From assembly GCA_035697485.1 (NCBI GenBank), contig DASSCU010000011.1, positions 1 to 64,000 on the forward strand: a stretch of 64,000 nucleotides of DNA. Direction: 5' to 3'. Origin of the DNA: Actinomycetota bacterium. GTDB lineage: Bacteria > Actinomycetota > UBA4738 > HRBIN12. Both the position numbers and the translations under genes were made by a program. Of the stretch, positions 54,167-62,137 are shown piece by piece. How positions within the stretch are numbered: position 1 is the first letter of the stretch; each line of letters opens with the position of its first letter. The notes under the pieces were generated by a model. That model had not been told where the DNA came from and made no database searches. It saw only the letters and a program-made list of their open reading frames with translations.

Positions 54167-55023
54167 GTACCGACCGCGTGGAGGTCCGCCGCACCGCGAA
54201 GCTCTACATCGGTGGCGCGTTCCCTCGCAGCGAGAGCGGCCGCTCGTACGAGGTCACCGCCCACGACGGGAAGCCGCTCGCCCAGGTGTCGCAGGCGTCC
54301 CGCAAGGACCTGCGGGAAGCCGTCGTCGCCGCCCGCGGCGCGTTCCCCGTGTGGTCGGGCGCGACCGCATACCTGCGCGGGCAGATCCTCTACCGGGTCG
54401 CCGAGATGATGGAGGGCCGGCGCGCTCAGTTCGAGACCGAGCTCGCCGACGCCGGCGCGGCCGATCCGGCTCGCGGCGTGAGCGCCTCGATCGACCGGTG
54501 GGTCTGGTACGCGGGATGGGCCGACAAGCTCGCTCAGGTGGTCGGCGCGACGAACCCGGTCGCCGGCCCGTACTTCAACTTCACGCTGCCCGAGCCCACC
54601 GGCGTCGTCGGGATCGTCGCGCCGGGCGACCAGGCGTTGCTCGGACTCGTCTCGCGGGTGGCGCCGGCGATCGTGAGCGGCAACACCGCGGTCGTGATCG
54701 CGAGCGAGCGCTCGCCGCTGCCCGCCGTCTCGCTCGCCGAGGTGCTGGCGACGAGCGACGTGCCGGGCGGGGTCGTGAACATCCTCACCGGGCGCACGGC
54801 CGAGCTCGTGCCGTGGCTCGCGAGCCACATGGACGTGAACGCACTCGACGTCACCGGCGTGCCGGCCGAGCTGCTCGCCGACACCGAGCGTGCTGCCGCC
54901 GACAACGTGAAGCGAGTGCACCGCGCATCCGACACCGATCCGTTCGACGACGCGGCGCAGAGCCCCTACGAGATCACGGCGTTCACGGAGATGAAGACCG
55001 TCTGGCACCCGATGGGCGCCTGA
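54163..55023 (+). CDS. Short aldehyde dehydrogenase-like protein lacking the catalytic half
   Basis: ALDH-superfamily protein of 286 residues, about 60% of normal length. The NAD-binding half is present: LYIGGAFPRSESGRSYEV, RWVWYAGWADKLAQVVGA and VVGIVAPGDQALLGLVSRVA. After VVNILTGRTAELVPWLASH it lacks the LELGGK motif and the catalytic Cys region. The C-terminus (SPYEITAFTEMKTVWHPMG) looks like a natural ALDH tail, so the middle was lost rather than the end. A pseudoenzyme or structural partner of the adjacent full ALDH is likely. Short ALDHs paired this way with deoC occur in other actinobacteria (recollection, not verified). Confidence 0.82.
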   Translation: MSTDRVEVRRTAKLYIGGAFPRSESGRSYEVTAHDGKPLAQVSQASRKDLREAVVAARGAFPVWSGATAYLRGQILYRVAEMMEGRRAQFETELADAGAADPARGVSASIDRWVWYAGWADKLAQVVGATNPVAGPYFNFTLPEPTGVVGIVAPGDQALLGLVSRVAPAIVSGNTAVVIASERSPLPAVSLAEVLATSDVPGGVVNILTGRTAELVPWLASHMDVNALDVTGVPAELLADTERAAADNVKRVHRASDTDPFDDAAQSPYEITAFTEMKTVWHPMGA

Positions 55024-55026
55024 GGC

Positions 55027-55587
55027 TCAGGCGTTGGACTCCTCTGCCCGTCGGAGCGACAGCCACGCCTGGTACATGGTGCGGTAGAGGGGGTCGCCGG
55101 CGAGCGTGGCCGTCGGCACGCCGGGCAGGCCGCGCAGCCGCCCCACGTCGTCGAGGTACGGCGCCTGCGCGAGGGCGGCGTCGAGCTCGAACAGGAGCAC
55201 GGCCGCGTCGGGGTCATCGCTCGCCTCGAGCGCCTTCCGGACCTCGCGCACCGCGTGCAGCACGACCCGGTTCTCATGGATGTCGGGGGTGAGCACGCGG
55301 CGGGCGTCGAAGATGCGCTTCAGCCGGCCGAACTCGTCGAGGTTCCCGGGCTTGCGCCGGCTGCGGATCAGCTCGCGCGGCTCGGGATGACGGGCGAGGT
55401 CCCCCGACGTCCAGCGTTCCACGCGGATCAGGTCGAGACGGTGGCGTTCCTGCAACCGGGGGAGCACGTCGACGAGGCCCGGCCGGCCGTCGACACCGCG
55501 CACCATGTCGCGCAGGGTCTCGATCGGCACCCGCGCCGCGGGACGCTCCGGAGCGTCGGCCGGCTCAGAAGTAGCTGGCGAAGCCAT
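55027..55587 (-). CDS. Miniature DUF2357-like partner of an McrB-type ATPase
   Basis: Protein of 186 residues resembling the central part of DUF2357/McrC-like proteins. It has RWTSGDLARHPEPRELIRSRR, then PDIHENRVVLHAVREVRKAL (E105-N106-R107) and ends with LAGDPLYRTMYQAWLSL, all typical family features. Full-size relatives are about 600-800 residues with a C-terminal PD-(D/E)XK nuclease; both the N-terminal part and the nuclease are missing here. It overlaps the ATPase gene by 23 bp and is read after it. Either a fragment after rearrangement or a free-standing adaptor of an McrB-like motor. It ends 3 bp from the convergent short ALDH stop. Confidence 0.6.
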   Translation of the reverse strand: MASPATSEPADAPERPAARVPIETLRDMVRGVDGRPGLVDVLPRLQERHRLDLIRVERWTSGDLARHPEPRELIRSRRKPGNLDEFGRLKRIFDARRVLTPDIHENRVVLHAVREVRKALEASDDPDAAVLLFELDAALAQAPYLDDVGRLRGLPGVPTATLAGDPLYRTMYQAWLSLRRAEESNA

Positions 55588-56548
55588 GCGTCGCGTAGTC
55601 CTCGCGCATCAGCCGCACCTTCTCGGTCGCGAGCGGGAAGTCGGGGCCGAGCGCTCGCTCGAACGCCTCGAGCCCCTCGTCGAGGCGGCCGTCCGCGCCG
55701 CGCACCCGTGGCAGCACCTTCTGCACGAACTGCTCGTCGAGCGCGACCTTCCAGTCGACGCCGACCTCGCCGGCGGCGATCACGTAGTGGTGCATCTCCT
55801 CGAGCACGCGGAACCCGAACGGCGCGATCGGCCGCAGGGCGTCCCAGACCCGCAGCAGCACCTCACCGTAGGGCTCCTCGCTGATGTACTCGACGACGTA
55901 GTTGCGCTGCAGTGGCAGCTCCAGCAGCTGCGCTCGGTCGTAGACCTTGTCGGCGAACCCATGGGTCGTCTCGTCGATGTTCACGGTGCCGACGAACCGA
56001 AGGTTCGGCGTGAGCTCGACCGTGTGGCCGGGAGCGAGGTCGAGCCGCGCGATGCCCTCGCGCGACCGGACCTCCATCGCCGAGAGGAAGCGCGAGAAGT
56101 AATGCTCGACGCGAGCGAGGTTCATCTCGTCGAGGATCACGTGGAACTCGCGAGCCGTTCGGCCGGCGAGATCGGCGGAGCTCCACTCACGGGCAGACTC
56201 CTGCACGAACTCGCTGAAGGGAGTGTGGTGGTAGAAGCCGTCGAGGGGAGAGAGGTAGCCCAGCAGATCTTCGTTCGACGACCAGCTCGGGTCGACCGCG
56301 GCGAGCTTCGGGCGGGCGCCGATCGCGTCGGCGTAGGCCTGGGCGAGCCACGTCTTACCCGTACCGCTCGCGCCTGACAGGATCACGAACCCACGGGACT
56401 GCATCGCGAGGTGGTAGCGGCGGATGACGTCGTCGCCGATCAGGAACCCGGGATTCTGCTCGCGGAATCGCGCGATCACCTGGTCGAGCAGCGACCCGGC
56501 GCCGACCCGATCGGTCGCGCTCTGGGTCTGTGTCATCGTGTCGCTCAC
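55565..56548 (-). CDS. McrB-like AAA+ ATPase
   Basis: AAA+ motor of about 327 residues in the McrB/MoxR-related clade. Walker A is GASGTGKTWLA (59-66), Walker B VILDEMNLARVEHY (about 137-150), and the signature MN/TVNID-like sensor GTVNIDETTHGFADKVYDRA. In McrBC the motor translocates on DNA and activates a nuclease partner. No modification-binding N-terminal domain is present, so DNA specificity would come from elsewhere. GTG 56548 has GGGAGG 7 nt upstream; in-frame ATG 56536 also works. Partner gene is the miniature DUF2357-like protein, whose nuclease domain is absent. Function as a defence system is unproved. Confidence 0.8.
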   Translation of the reverse strand: MSDTMTQTQSATDRVGAGSLLDQVIARFREQNPGFLIGDDVIRRYHLAMQSRGFVILSGASGTGKTWLAQAYADAIGARPKLAAVDPSWSSNEDLLGYLSPLDGFYHHTPFSEFVQESAREWSSADLAGRTAREFHVILDEMNLARVEHYFSRFLSAMEVRSREGIARLDLAPGHTVELTPNLRFVGTVNIDETTHGFADKVYDRAQLLELPLQRNYVVEYISEEPYGEVLLRVWDALRPIAPFGFRVLEEMHHYVIAAGEVGVDWKVALDEQFVQKVLPRVRGADGRLDEGLEAFERALGPDFPLATEKVRLMREDYATHGFASYF

Positions 56549-56670
56549 GCACCGGCCTCCCATGCTCCGACTTCGGGCGGCCGGTCTGCCCGGCTCGCCA
56601 TTGGTGTTTCGGCAGGGTGTGGCCTCGACTGAAACCGCTCGCAGGACGATTGCCGGCCAGGACTCTGGCC

Positions 56671-56865
56671 TCAGGAGCGCGCTAGCGGATGTTTCGGGGT
56701 CGCCCCCGTGTGCAGCCAGCACGTCGTCGATGCGTTGTAGGTGGACAGCACGGTCGTGCACCCCGGCTCGTCGCAGAGGCGGCCGTGCGAGGCGCGGGAC
56801 GTCGCGCCCTTGCCTGATCCCGGCGGTCCGTACTGGACCCGATCGGTCCCTCGTGCCTTCGTCAC
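56671..56865 (-). CDS. Small cysteine-containing conserved-type protein
   Basis: Protein of 64 residues, recognised only by a pattern I have seen in actinobacterial small proteins: RLCDEPGCTTVLSTYNAST, then TCWLHT. The Cys-x4-Cys and Cys-x2-His could bind zinc. Flanks are polar. GTG 56865 is preceded by agggggaatgcc, a good ribosome-binding site. It lies upstream of the McrB-like gene on the same strand. Between them and downstream to 57080 there is no other gene in about 200 bp. Its role is unknown. Confidence 0.6.
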   Translation of the reverse strand: MTKARGTDRVQYGPPGSGKGATSRASHGRLCDEPGCTTVLSTYNASTTCWLHTGATPKHPLARS

Positions 56866-57080
56866 GGCATTCCCCCTTCGCGGTGCGTCGCGGATCCGTG
56901 GGGGCGAGTGGCGGCGAGAGGCGGGCCGTCGCGATCGCTCTGCGCGAACCCTCGGGTGGATCCCGAGGACTCCAGCCTACCTGGTGAGCGGGGGCCGGGC
57001 CGACCGTTCGAGAGCCGGTGTGCCCTCTCATCGGGTCCACGAGGTCGGATACAGGAGAATGTGCGTTCCATCCGACCTTC

Positions 57081-57488
57081 CTACGCGTCGGCGCCGTCGA
57101 ACGTTGACGTCCACCGATGCTCGGGGCGAGCGTCTCCGCCGCTCGAGCTCACGGCAAGCCAACCCGTCACCGCGGTGCCGGCACCCGGACGTGAGCGAAC
57201 CTCGAGCTCACCTCCCAGCGCTCGGATCCGCTCGGACATGCTCCGCATGCCGATCCCCCGCCGAGCGGTGGTGGGCTCGAACCCGTCGCCGTCGTCGCCG
57301 ACGGAGAACGCGACCTCGTCGATCGATCGCCTGACCGTGACCGTGAGCGTCGAGGCCTTCGCGTACTTCGAGGCATTCTGCATCGCCTCGACGCAGCAGA
57401 AGTAGACGGCGACCTCGATCGGCTTCGGGAGCCGACCGACATCGCGGACCTCGAGCGTGACCGGTACCGCGGGTCGCGGTCGCGCCAC
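57081..57488 (-). pseudogene. Orphan histidine-kinase ATPase domain (NarX/LiaS type), N-terminus missing
   Basis: C-terminal HATPase domain of a two-component sensor kinase, 135 residues. N-box CCVEAMQNASKYAKA, G1 GDDGDGFEP and RRGIGMRSMSERIRALGG are clear. The dimerisation/phosphoacceptor (HisKA_3) domain and any sensor part are absent, so it cannot autophosphorylate normally. GTG 57488 is the only start near, immediately after the stop of the membrane gene upstream. Either a stub left by deletion or a standalone ATPase domain. No response regulator is nearby. Confidence 0.7.
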
Positions 57489-57497
57489 CGAGGTCCA

Positions 57498-58193
57498 TCA
57501 ACGGCCCTCCTGCGCAGGCACCCGTACTGTCGGTCGCGGGCTGGCCGGCCGCCGGAGCCGAGCGATGATGCCGGGCACCGCAGGATCGCGATGCGCGAGC
57601 GCGAGCAGGAGGATCGCGATCGCGCCGATCGTCACCCAGTAGCTCACGGGGTCCCCGATCACCACCCGCGACGGATCGATCGCGATCGGGCGATCCAGCG
57701 AGAGACCGAGCGCGAAGGGAAGGGCAACGGTCACGCCGACCACCCCGACGGTCGCGGTGATACCCGATCGATCCGACGGCATGCGGCGTGTCGCGATCGC
57801 GGCACTCGCCAACGCGACCAACGAGATGCTGACGAACATCGCGGCCGTCGGAACGGTGGGGCCCTCGAGGGTCCCGACCCACGTCAACCCGAACCATACG
57901 AGCGCGGTGGCCGACACCGTGACCGAGGCCCGCACGGAGCGCCGCAGCCACAGAGGCACGGGCGCCGGTGAAGTCAGCTCGGCGGCATCGTCCTCGAACG
58001 TCAGGCAGATCCAGATGCCGAGCAAGGTCGTCGCGATGGGCAGCGCGACCGCGGCTGGGTCACGCCCGTCGCGAGATCCCTCGCGCACCACCGCGATCGC
58101 GACGACCACGATCACGGCCAGCGGCATCCATCGCGTCGTACGGGCGCTGGGGCGAAGGAGGAGACCGAACGTGGTGTCCCCCCGGACGGCCAT
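57498..58193 (-). CDS. Multi-helix membrane protein at the end of an ABC exporter operon
   Basis: Unrecognised 231-residue protein with about five membrane helices (near residues 24-40, 48-65, 90-110, 115-135, 145-165 and 185-205). The ends are basic. It overlaps the ABC permease stop as TGATG, so it is the third membrane component of the same operon and may be a second permease or a companion. No catalytic motif. The histidine-kinase fragment follows 9 bp downstream. Confidence 0.75.
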   Translation of the reverse strand: MAVRGDTTFGLLLRPSARTTRWMPLAVIVVVAIAVVREGSRDGRDPAAVALPIATTLLGIWICLTFEDDAAELTSPAPVPLWLRRSVRASVTVSATALVWFGLTWVGTLEGPTVPTAAMFVSISLVALASAAIATRRMPSDRSGITATVGVVGVTVALPFALGLSLDRPIAIDPSRVVIGDPVSYWVTIGAIAILLLALAHRDPAVPGIIARLRRPASPRPTVRVPAQEGR

Positions 58194-58999
58194 CAGTAGC
58201 CGCCGGGCGGGGTCTGTTGCACCGCCGCGACGACCGCGACGCCGAGGGCAGCGATCGCGAGAACGACGCGCAGAACCGTCCTGCGATCGCGTGTGAAGGC
58301 CAGGGCGGCGAAGCCGACGATCACGGCGACGAGGTAGGCAAGGTGCCAGGGGACGCTGATACCCGAGGATGTGATCGCGATCCACGGCACGATCCACATC
58401 ACGCCGGAGAACACGTGCGCGACCACGACGAGGGGACCTCCGAGCACGGTCGGGATCCAGCGGCCCACGGCCACGCCGAACGTCCCGAGGGCCACGACCG
58501 CGAGCAGGTACTGGCCGTAGAGGAACGGATCGGCGCCGGTCGCGAGATCGTCGTCGAGACGTTCGAATGCGTACCACGCGACCGCGCCCACGACGACGCT
58601 GAACCCGCCGATGCCGAGCGCGAGCCCGAGGAGCAACCCGGCCGTCCGCGCCTCCGTCGGGGCGGGGAGCGATCCGTAGAGCTCGACGAGGCGGTCGCGG
58701 CGGGCCCGAACGGTCGCGACGTTCGCCGTGAGCACGCATCCGATCAGCGTGCCGACCGCGAGCCCGCCGACGAGCCACGCCAGGTTCAGCTCGAGCCCCG
58801 TCTCCGAGGACGCCCCGATCGCGCCTCGGAACAGGAGCAGTGCGAAGGCAACGGACAGCAGGAAGGCCGGATGCCGCAGCATCTGCTTGGCCTCGATGCG
58901 TCCGATCGACCAGATCAAGCCGAAGCGTGGCCGGCCGGTGCCCGCCGGCACCGCTGAGGACCGTGCCTCATCGATCGTCGCTCGCATCGACGTCGCCAT
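58193..58999 (-). CDS. ABC exporter permease
   Basis: Integral membrane protein of 268 residues with about six helices. It begins IWSIGRIEAKQMLRHPAFLL, a typical ABC-2 type permease start with a helix at about 43-60, then LNLAWLVGGLAVGTLIG, GLLLGLALGIGGFSVVVGAV and three more helices. It forms an exporter with the ATPase encoded directly upstream, whose gene it overlaps as TGATG. The load may be a lipid, antibiotic or peptide; unknown. Confidence 0.85.
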   Translation of the reverse strand: MATSMRATIDEARSSAVPAGTGRPRFGLIWSIGRIEAKQMLRHPAFLLSVAFALLLFRGAIGASSETGLELNLAWLVGGLAVGTLIGCVLTANVATVRARRDRLVELYGSLPAPTEARTAGLLLGLALGIGGFSVVVGAVAWYAFERLDDDLATGADPFLYGQYLLAVVALGTFGVAVGRWIPTVLGGPLVVVAHVFSGVMWIVPWIAITSSGISVPWHLAYLVAVIVGFAALAFTRDRRTVLRVVLAIAALGVAVVAAVQQTPPGGY

Positions 59000-59868
59000 C
59001 ACGCGGCCTCGTCCGCCGCCAAGGCGCGGTCGCCGACGAGCAGCAGGTATCCGTCCTCCAGCGTCGGGGTCAGGAGCACCGCGCCTGCCGGCGCGTCGCC
59101 GATGTTGCGATGTGCGCCGTCGGCCGTGCGCCACGACAACCGGGCGCCGACCGCACGCTCGTCCGCGAGCCACACGCGGCCGTCGGCGACGTCGGTGAGC
59201 TCCCGAGGCGTGCCTTCGAACAGCACCTGCCCGTCGAGCATCACGACGACCCGCTGGCACAGGGCGGCGACGTCCTCGGTCTGATGGGTCGAGAGCACCA
59301 CCGTTCGGTCGGCCGTGCGATCGGAGACGAGCTCGCGGAAGCGCAGCCGTTGTTCCGGGTCCAGGCCGGCGGTCGGCTCGTCGAGCACGAGCAGGTCCGG
59401 ATCGCCGAGCAGTGATTGGGCGAGCGCGACCCGACGGCGCATGCCACCCGACAACGCCTTGATCTTCCGACCGGACTCGCCTTCGAGACCGACGAGGCCG
59501 AGCACGCGGCGGACCTCGTCGTGACGGGCTCGCCGGTCGGTCATCTCCTTCAGGATCGCCACGTAGTCCACGAACTCGAACGCCGTGAACGATCGGTGGA
59601 AACCCGGTTCCTGGGGCATGTAGCCGAGGCGACGGCGGATCGCGAGGCGCTCGTCGGCGGCCTGAGGATCCCACGACATCAAGTGCAGGCGCCCGTCGTC
59701 GGGCGCGAGCACGGTGGCCATCATCCGCATCAACGTGGTCTTCCCGGCGCCGTTGGGGCCGAGGAGGGCGGTGATCCCGGCGGTGATGTCGAACGTCACC
59801 CCCTGCAGGGCCGAGGTCCGACCGAACCGCTTGCGGACGTCGGCGATCTCGATGGTCGGTGCGCTCAT
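58999..59868 (-). CDS. ABC exporter ATP-binding protein
   Basis: ATPase of 289 residues with Walker A LLGPNGAGKTTLMRMM, Q-loop GYMPQEPGFHRSF, signature LSGGMRRRVALAQSLLG, Walker B LLVLDEPTAGLDPEQR and the H-loop STHQTEDVAALC. It resembles daunorubicin/multidrug-type exporter ATPases (short C-terminal extension). It overlaps the anti-sigma gene by 4 bp (ATGA) and the permease. Operon expression is presumably linked to the sigma factor upstream. Confidence 0.94.
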   Translation of the reverse strand: MSAPTIEIADVRKRFGRTSALQGVTFDITAGITALLGPNGAGKTTLMRMMATVLAPDDGRLHLMSWDPQAADERLAIRRRLGYMPQEPGFHRSFTAFEFVDYVAILKEMTDRRARHDEVRRVLGLVGLEGESGRKIKALSGGMRRRVALAQSLLGDPDLLVLDEPTAGLDPEQRLRFRELVSDRTADRTVVLSTHQTEDVAALCQRVVVMLDGQVLFEGTPRELTDVADGRVWLADERAVGARLSWRTADGAHRNIGDAPAGAVLLTPTLEDGYLLLVGDRALAADEAA

Positions 59869-60701
59869 ACGACGATGCCTCCTTCGTAGACGGTGTGACG
59901 GTGAGCCAAGACCGCGGTCGATGCACCGATCACGATGAGGCACGCGACCTGCGCGGCGGGCCGGAAGACGGCGAACCGATCCTGCGCGCTCACCGCCGCG
60001 CCGGCTGCGAGGGCGACCCACCCGAGCGCGACGACGCCGGCGGCGACGAAGGGTCGGAGCCACGTGCCGAGCGCGAGGGTGGCGACGGTGAGCCCGAGCG
60101 CCGGCAGCAGCCAGGCCGCCGCGATCGCGTCCAGGCCAGGCAGCGCGAGCGCAGCGAGGGCGGTGATCGACATCGAGGTCACGAGCACGGCTGCGGCCCG
60201 GATCAACAAGAGGCGGTCAGCTCGCATGGGCGCCGCGGCGCCGATCTCGTAGGCGGGGTCGACGCCCGGGCCGAAGGCGACGGCCACCCCTGCCACCGGC
60301 AGCAGGGCCGCCACCACGAGGAAGAGGAAGAGGGCGACATCCTCGTCGCGGCCGCTCGCGCCGTTGGCAGCGATCACGGCGAACCCCAGCACGAGCGCTT
60401 CGGCGACGAGCCACGACGCGCGCAGCGACGGGGTCGCGACGAGCAGGCGGGCGATGTGCTCGGGTACCCGCAGAGCGAGCAGGAGGCGCTCCACGACGCT
60501 CCGGCGCGGCGCGTCGATCGTCTCGACGACCCCTCCCCAGACGCGGTCGACCCTCTCGGTGGGCGTCGAGGACGCGAGCCCGTTCCGGCAGCGGTCGCAC
60601 GTGAGCAGGTGGGCCTCGAGGGAGGTCGCCCGCACGTCGTCGAGCGTCCCGCCCGCGTAGTCCGAGAGCGTCCCAGGGTCGGCGTGCCAGGTCGTCGTCA
60701 T
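59865..60701 (-). CDS. Zinc-finger anti-sigma factor with multi-pass membrane domain
   Basis: Putative anti-sigma factor of 278 residues. The N-terminal ZAS motif is H31-x3-C35-x2-C38 in AHLLTCDRC, which binds and holds an ECF sigma factor. The rest is a large membrane domain of about six helices (from residue 105), larger than the single helix of most anti-sigmas, so the signal may come through the membrane. It overlaps both its sigma factor and the ABC ATPase gene by ATGA. A regulated-proteolysis site is not evident. Confidence 0.85.
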   Translation of the reverse strand: MTTTWHADPGTLSDYAGGTLDDVRATSLEAHLLTCDRCRNGLASSTPTERVDRVWGGVVETIDAPRRSVVERLLLALRVPEHIARLLVATPSLRASWLVAEALVLGFAVIAANGASGRDEDVALFLFLVVAALLPVAGVAVAFGPGVDPAYEIGAAAPMRADRLLLIRAAAVLVTSMSITALAALALPGLDAIAAAWLLPALGLTVATLALGTWLRPFVAAGVVALGWVALAAGAAVSAQDRFAVFRPAAQVACLIVIGASTAVLAHRHTVYEGGIVV

Positions 60702-61228
60702 GCCAGTACCTCTCGCAGTTCTCGGCGCGCCCGCGCCGCTCTGGTCTTCACGGTTCCCTGAGGGATGCCGAGCAGGGTGGCCGCCTCCTTCGTCGTGAGC
60801 CCGTCGAGCACGGTGGCCTGCATCACGGCGCGCAACTCGGGAGAGAGACGTCCGAGTGCCTCGCCGAGATCGCCGTGTTCCACGCCGAGCAGCACTTGAT
60901 CCTCGGCGGAGACCACCGTGTCATCGTTCGCCCCTCGCCGGGTGACCGCATCCGGCGTCCGTCGCAGCCGATCGATCAGCCGGCGGATGCCGATGCCCCA
61001 GATCCACGCGGGGACCTCGCCGGCGCCCCGATAACGTCCGGCGCCTCGCCACACGGCGACGAACGTGTCTTGAACGACTTCCTCCACCAGGCCGGGGTCC
61101 GCGCACCGACGCCGCAGGCGCGCCAGGAGCCAGGGAGCGTGTCGGCGGTAGAGCACTTCGAGCGCCGGCCGGTCTCCCTGGGCCACCGCACGCAGGAGCG
61201 CGTCGTCCTCGTCTGCGTGGATCGTCAT
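60698..61228 (-). CDS. ECF RNA polymerase sigma factor
   Basis: Sigma-70 family ECF factor of 176 residues. Region 2 reads LYRRHAPWLLARLRRRCADPGLVEEVVQDTFVAVWRG, with AWIWGIGIRRLIDRLRR at its end. Region 4 reads EALGRLSPELRAVMQATVLDGLTTKEAATLLGIPQGTVKTRAARARREL. It directs RNA polymerase to its own operon plus unknown targets; held inactive by the anti-sigma encoded downstream. ATG 61228 follows a strong SD (gggaggg). Inverted repeats lie just upstream. Confidence 0.94.
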   Translation of the reverse strand: MTIHADEDDALLRAVAQGDRPALEVLYRRHAPWLLARLRRRCADPGLVEEVVQDTFVAVWRGAGRYRGAGEVPAWIWGIGIRRLIDRLRRTPDAVTRRGANDDTVVSAEDQVLLGVEHGDLGEALGRLSPELRAVMQATVLDGLTTKEAATLLGIPQGTVKTRAARARRELREVLA

Positions 61229-61244
61229 CACCCTCCCTGTCGTA

Positions 61245-61264
61245 TGGAACCTTCCGAACGGTTC
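61245..61264. promoter_or_regulatory. Inverted repeats upstream of the sigma-factor gene
   Basis: GGAA-CC-TTCC (61246-61255) and GAACC...GGTTC (61247-61264) overlap in the region where an ECF-type promoter for the sigma operon would lie. Function unproved. Confidence 0.35.
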
Positions 61265-61384
61265 ACGGTGGCCATCGGACCACGCTCGCCGCCCGCGGTC
61301 GAGGGTGTCTGCACGCCGCTCAGTGACATGGGCCGCAACGGAAAGAACACACTTCCGCTGGGGTGTTGGCGAGGGTGCGGGCGC

Positions 61385-61390
61385 TACGAT
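61385..61390 (+). promoter_or_regulatory. -10 hexamer TACGAT, leaderless recO
   Basis: TACGAT lies 6 nt before ATG 61397. Confidence 0.55.
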
Positions 61391-61396
61391 TCGCGG

Positions 61397-62137
61397 ATGC
61401 CGCCCTACAAGGAACAGGGCATCGTCCTGCGCTCGTACAAGCTCGGCGAGGCCGACAAGATCGTCACCGTCATGACCCAAGGCACCGGCAAGGTGCGCGC
61501 GGTGGCCAAGGGCATCCGCAAGACGAAGAGCCGCTTCGGCGCGCGGCTCGAGCCGTTCACCCACGTCGACCTGATGCTGTACCGGGGACGCGGCGCGCTG
61601 GACACCGTGACCCAGGCCGAGATCATCGCGCCGCACATGAGGATCCGCGAGGACCTCGCGCGGTTCGCCGCAGGCGAGACGATGCTCGAGGCGGTCGACC
61701 GGGTCGCCGAGGAACACGAGCGGAACGTGCGTCTCACCCTGTTGCTGCTCGCGGGCTGCCGCGCGCTCGACGCGGGGCCGGGCGACCCGGCAGCCGTTGC
61801 CGAGTCCTTCATGCTGAAGCTGCTGTCGCTCTCGGGGTTCCACCCCTCGCTCACCGCATGTGCCGTCTGCGGCGACCGCGATCCGCAGCTGTGGAACGCC
61901 GGGCTCGGCGGCGCCGTCTGCGCACGATGCGCCGAGCAGGGCGCCGGTCCGTGCTCCCGAGCGGCGCTCGAGTACCTCGCGACGCTGGCACTCGCCGATC
62001 TGGGTGACGCGGGAGCCGTGCTGGAACCCGATCCCCGCGTGCGCAAGGAGACCCGAAGCCTGCTGTACGGCTTCGCCGAGTACCACCTGGAGCGGCGGAT
62101 GAAATCGGTGCCGATGCTGGTGAGGACGGCGACATGA
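61397..62137 (+). CDS. recO: DNA repair protein RecO
   Basis: Recombination mediator of 246 residues that anneals DNA and loads RecA with RecR. The OB-fold N-terminus reads GIVLRSYKLGEADKIVTVMT and AVAKGIRKTKSRFGARLEPF. The helical C-terminal domain follows, with a four-Cys zinc finger CAVCGDRDP and CARCAEQG. Full length. ATG 61397 with its own -10; it overlaps uppS by 4 bp. Partner of era in the ancestral gene order. Confidence 0.95.
   Translation: MPPYKEQGIVLRSYKLGEADKIVTVMTQGTGKVRAVAKGIRKTKSRFGARLEPFTHVDLMLYRGRGALDTVTQAEIIAPHMRIREDLARFAAGETMLEAVDRVAEEHERNVRLTLLLLAGCRALDAGPGDPAAVAESFMLKLLSLSGFHPSLTACAVCGDRDPQLWNAGLGGAVCARCAEQGAGPCSRAALEYLATLALADLGDAGAVLEPDPRVRKETRSLLYGFAEYHLERRMKSVPMLVRTAT

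Noticed and set aside
56862-57071. A 69-codon minus-strand frame upstream of the small Cys protein
   Set aside because: Low-complexity Arg/Pro/Gly composition and no ribosome-binding site.
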